7,028 nucleotides of DNA from Bacteroidales bacterium UBA3824 (GTDB taxonomy: Bacteria; Bacteroidota; Bacteroidia; Bacteroidales; UBA3824), in contig DGIK01000144.1 in NCBI GenBank assembly GCA_002393195.1, positions 1,017 to 8,044 of the forward strand. Reading direction: 5' to 3'. Positions 5,845 to 7,028 of this stretch are shown here, piece by piece; within the stretch, counting starts at the first letter, position 1, and every line of letters starts with the position of its first letter. The position numbers and the translations under genes are program-made. The notes below the pieces were generated by a model. The model saw only the letters and a list, made by a program, of their open reading frames with translations. It made no database searches and was not told the origin of the DNA.

Positions 5845-5924
5845 CGTTTCGACGGGATGGGCAGGCCAAGGCCTCTGAGAGTGGGACGAGCGAACAAAAG
5901 AAATCCCACGTTTTCTGTTTTTAT
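5639..5924 (+). ncRNA. Highly structured RNA of about 285 nt, unassigned (free sRNA of 6S/Bacteroidales-1 kind, or long mRNA leader)
   Basis: No ORF of note, yet many perfect helices can be drawn. Closing stem: CCGAAGCCCAC (5644-5654) with GTGGGCTTCGG (5827-5837), 11 bp. Rod: GGCGTTAC (5690-5697) with GTAATGCC (5769-5776), GCTTTG (5703-5708) with CAAAGC (5758-5763), TTTGAC (5713-5718) with GTCAAA (5749-5754). Side hairpin: GCAGACC, GAAA loop, GGTTTGC (5795-5812). Second hairpin: GTTGCTCGT (5839-5847) with ACGAGCGAAC (5886-5895), one bulge. Loop-loop contact: ACTCTCAG (5717-5724) and CTTGGCC (5728-5734) with CTGAGAGT (5875-5882) and GGCCAAG (5864-5870). A consensus promoter precedes it and a terminator-like stem ends it. 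Closing stem, bubble with a 3'-side hairpin, and terminal rod resemble 6S RNA, but the 3' domain does not. I looked for tmRNA, RNase P, SRP, TPP and cobalamin signatures and found none convincing. Helices were drawn by eye, not by energy calculation. Confidence 0.6.
5881..5924 (+). terminator. Terminator-like stem at the 3' end of the structured RNA
   Basis: GTGGGA (5881-5886) pairs with TCCCAC (5904-5909) across a 17-nt loop, followed by a U-rich tail (GTTTTCTGTTTTTAT, 5910-5924). The loop contains the 3' strand (from 5887) of the 5839-5895 hairpin, and 5886 is shared, so the two stems are either mutually exclusive or form a pseudoknot. Conditional termination is therefore possible. Confidence 0.5.
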
Positions 5925-5994
5925 ATTAGATAAACAAACATTATAACAATAACTCTCTGTTTGGGGATTTGACAGAAAAAAACATCATCAAAAT
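5925..5994 (+). other. Short gap between the RNA and the lipoprotein gene, no promoter recognised
   Basis: 70 nt, A/T-rich. I found no TAnnTTTG element here. The only structure is a small hairpin, TCTGT (5956-5960) with ACAGA (5972-5976). The start codon at 5995 is preceded by ACATCATCAAAAT, with no Shine-Dalgarno. Without a promoter of its own, the downstream gene may depend on read-through from 5601-5632. Confidence 0.4.
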
Positions 5995-7028
5995 ATGCTG
6001 AACAAATTCCAAATAAGGGGTTTATTTATTGTATTAGTTGCATTTCTTACCGCTTGTCCGCCGCCACAGCCCTATGTGCCTGTTGCAGACGATTACAAAG
6101 CGTATCTTTTAAAAGAAGGGGTAGATTCAGCCTCTGTGCACGACAAGTATTCCGCTTATTTTGATTTTTCGGGCGTGTTTCCTGCATACGAAGATTCCGC
6201 CACAAACCTTACCTTCAACGGTATGACGCAAAAAATTACAGGTAGCCTTAGTAAGTATGACGTCTATTCGCTTGCAAACGATTCTGTAATGTTGCTTTCT
6301 GATGTCGCAAGCCCTGCGGCCTTGTTTAAGAAACTAAAAGACTCAAATCAGCACGGCAAACTATATGCTCCAATAGAGAAAGCACTGAAAAAAATAGTCG
6401 CGGAGGATCGTAGTGCTTTGCTTGTTACTGATTTTGAAGAATACACGCGACAAGGAGGCATTTATACACAGTCATACGCAACCCCATATTTTGAGGAATG
6501 GCTCGGCAGAGGCAAGAGCATAACATTCTTTGTAACCAATTATAAAGAAGTCTCAAAAAATAGCAAAGGCAAGAACTCGAAGAACGCAAAACTTCAAGGA
6601 AAAGACAAACACCTTTATTACGCTGTTTTTGACGACAACAACGGCGAGTTGTTGAAAGAAATTGAGGCGGGATTGGAAGGCTGTCCCAAAAATTACCAAG
6701 TGTTTACACTGTCCAACACCAATTATGCCGTCTATACGAAATATGGGAAACCGAACCAAGGCGGCACATATCACGATGAAAATGGTGACGATATTGTTAC
6801 ATCATCGGTAGAAGACGGCAGCGAGTATAGTTTCTTTGCTATCAAAGATATGCATGTGGAAGTATATACCTTCTGTCAGACTTGGACTGACATAATCACT
6901 AATGCAAAGGCAATGAGTGAGCCAGGCATAACGCCTCAGTTTGAACATCTTCTTCATAATCTCTTTGTTGATTTCAGCAAATTTGATTCATATACCGTCA
7001 CTTCATTCAAAGTATCTGTCACCGAAGT
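5995..7028 (+). CDS. Lipoprotein with a possible divergent von Willebrand factor A-like domain, C-terminus beyond the window
   Basis: 344 codons are open from ATG 5995 to the window end, with no stop. The signal peptide ends in lipobox L18-T19-A20-C21, followed by a proline-rich linker (PPPQPYVPV, 22-30), so an exported lipid-anchored protein is expected. The order of elements suggests a VWA/Rossmann-like fold: YSAYFDFSG (52-60) in the place of the DxSxS strand, LYAPIEKALKKI (123-134) as the following helix, SALLVTDFEEY (140-150) resembling the 'TDG' strand, then EEWLGRGKSITFFVTNY (167-183) as the next helix and strand. The canonical MIDAS DxSxS is degenerate (D57-F58-S59-G60-V61), so metal binding is doubtful. 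A Lys/Ser-rich insertion lies at 184-206. I do not recognise a specific family, and no catalytic residues can be named. The structured RNA ends 70 nt upstream and may be its leader. Confidence 0.85.
   Translation, partial: MLNKFQIRGLFIVLVAFLTACPPPQPYVPVADDYKAYLLKEGVDSASVHDKYSAYFDFSGVFPAYEDSATNLTFNGMTQKITGSLSKYDVYSLANDSVMLLSDVASPAALFKKLKDSNQHGKLYAPIEKALKKIVAEDRSALLVTDFEEYTRQGGIYTQSYATPYFEEWLGRGKSITFFVTNYKEVSKNSKGKNSKNAKLQGKDKHLYYAVFDDNNGELLKEIEAGLEGCPKNYQVFTLSNTNYAVYTKYGKPNQGGTYHDENGDDIVTSSVEDGSEYSFFAIKDMHVEVYTFCQTWTDIITNAKAMSEPGITPQFEHLLHNLFVDFSKFDSYTVTSFKVSVTE

Noticed and set aside
5839..5895. tmRNA, because TTTCGACGGGAT resembles the conserved tmRNA 5' segment
   Set aside because: No matching acceptor stem, no T-arm with GTTCGA near a 3' end and no tag-peptide frame (the GENNYALAA type) were found.
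5864..5895. TPP riboswitch, because of CTGAGAG
   Set aside because: The partner signature (TGATCTGG and the GCGTAGGGAA end) is missing, and the downstream gene is not a thiamine gene.
5639..5924. RNase P RNA, SRP RNA or cobalamin riboswitch
   Set aside because: The conserved P4 sequences of RNase P, the GGAAGGAAGCAGCC-type SRP loop and the cobalamin box were not found on either strand.

Overview
The window looks like a chromosomal segment from a member of the Bacteroidota, probably Bacteroidales. The main reasons are: several -33/-7 promoters of the Bacteroidota type (TTTG or TTG, about 18-20 nt, then TAnnTTTG); start codons preceded by A-rich stretches with no clear Shine-Dalgarno; a GIN-domain (DUF2807) protein; an OmpP1/FadL-type porin; and several lipoprotein signal peptides. 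I saw no transposase, integrase, phage gene, CRISPR array or tRNA. The protein-coding part reads as ordinary core or near-core genome.

Layout. Positions 1-1172 (minus strand) hold most of a TrpB2-type tryptophan synthase beta chain whose C-terminus lies outside the window. A divergent intergenic region (1173-1334) carries a housekeeping-type promoter for trpB2 and an ECF-sigma-like promoter (TGTAAC-N16-CGTC) facing the other way. Positions 1335-2102 (+) encode an exported GIN-domain protein with seven SGAS-type repeats. A long hairpin with a T-run (2137-2182) ends that unit and also overlaps the likely promoter of the next gene, a type-B carboxylesterase (2186-3943) with both a lipobox and a C-terminal membrane helix. 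A FadL/OmpP1-family outer-membrane protein follows (4103-5431) and ends in a T-tailed hairpin.

Positions 5432-5994 contain no protein gene. They hold a strong promoter (5601-5632) followed by about 285 nt of dense secondary structure (about 5639-5924): a long closing stem, an extended rod, a GAAA-capped hairpin, a second large hairpin, and complementarity between the two large hairpin loops, ending at a terminator-like stem and U-rich tail. This is the most interesting part of the window. It could be a free small RNA (6S-like, or the Bacteroidales-1 type) or the long leader of the lipoprotein gene that starts 70 nt later (5995 to the window end, incomplete), which looks distantly von Willebrand factor A-like.

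How the genes fit together. The esterase (periplasmic or membrane-tethered) and the FadL-type channel lie in the same direction and could act in uptake and hydrolysis of hydrophobic esters, but each appears to have its own upstream region, so this is a contextual guess. The GIN-domain protein may belong to an envelope-stress or ECF regulon. TrpB2 is metabolically unrelated to its neighbours.
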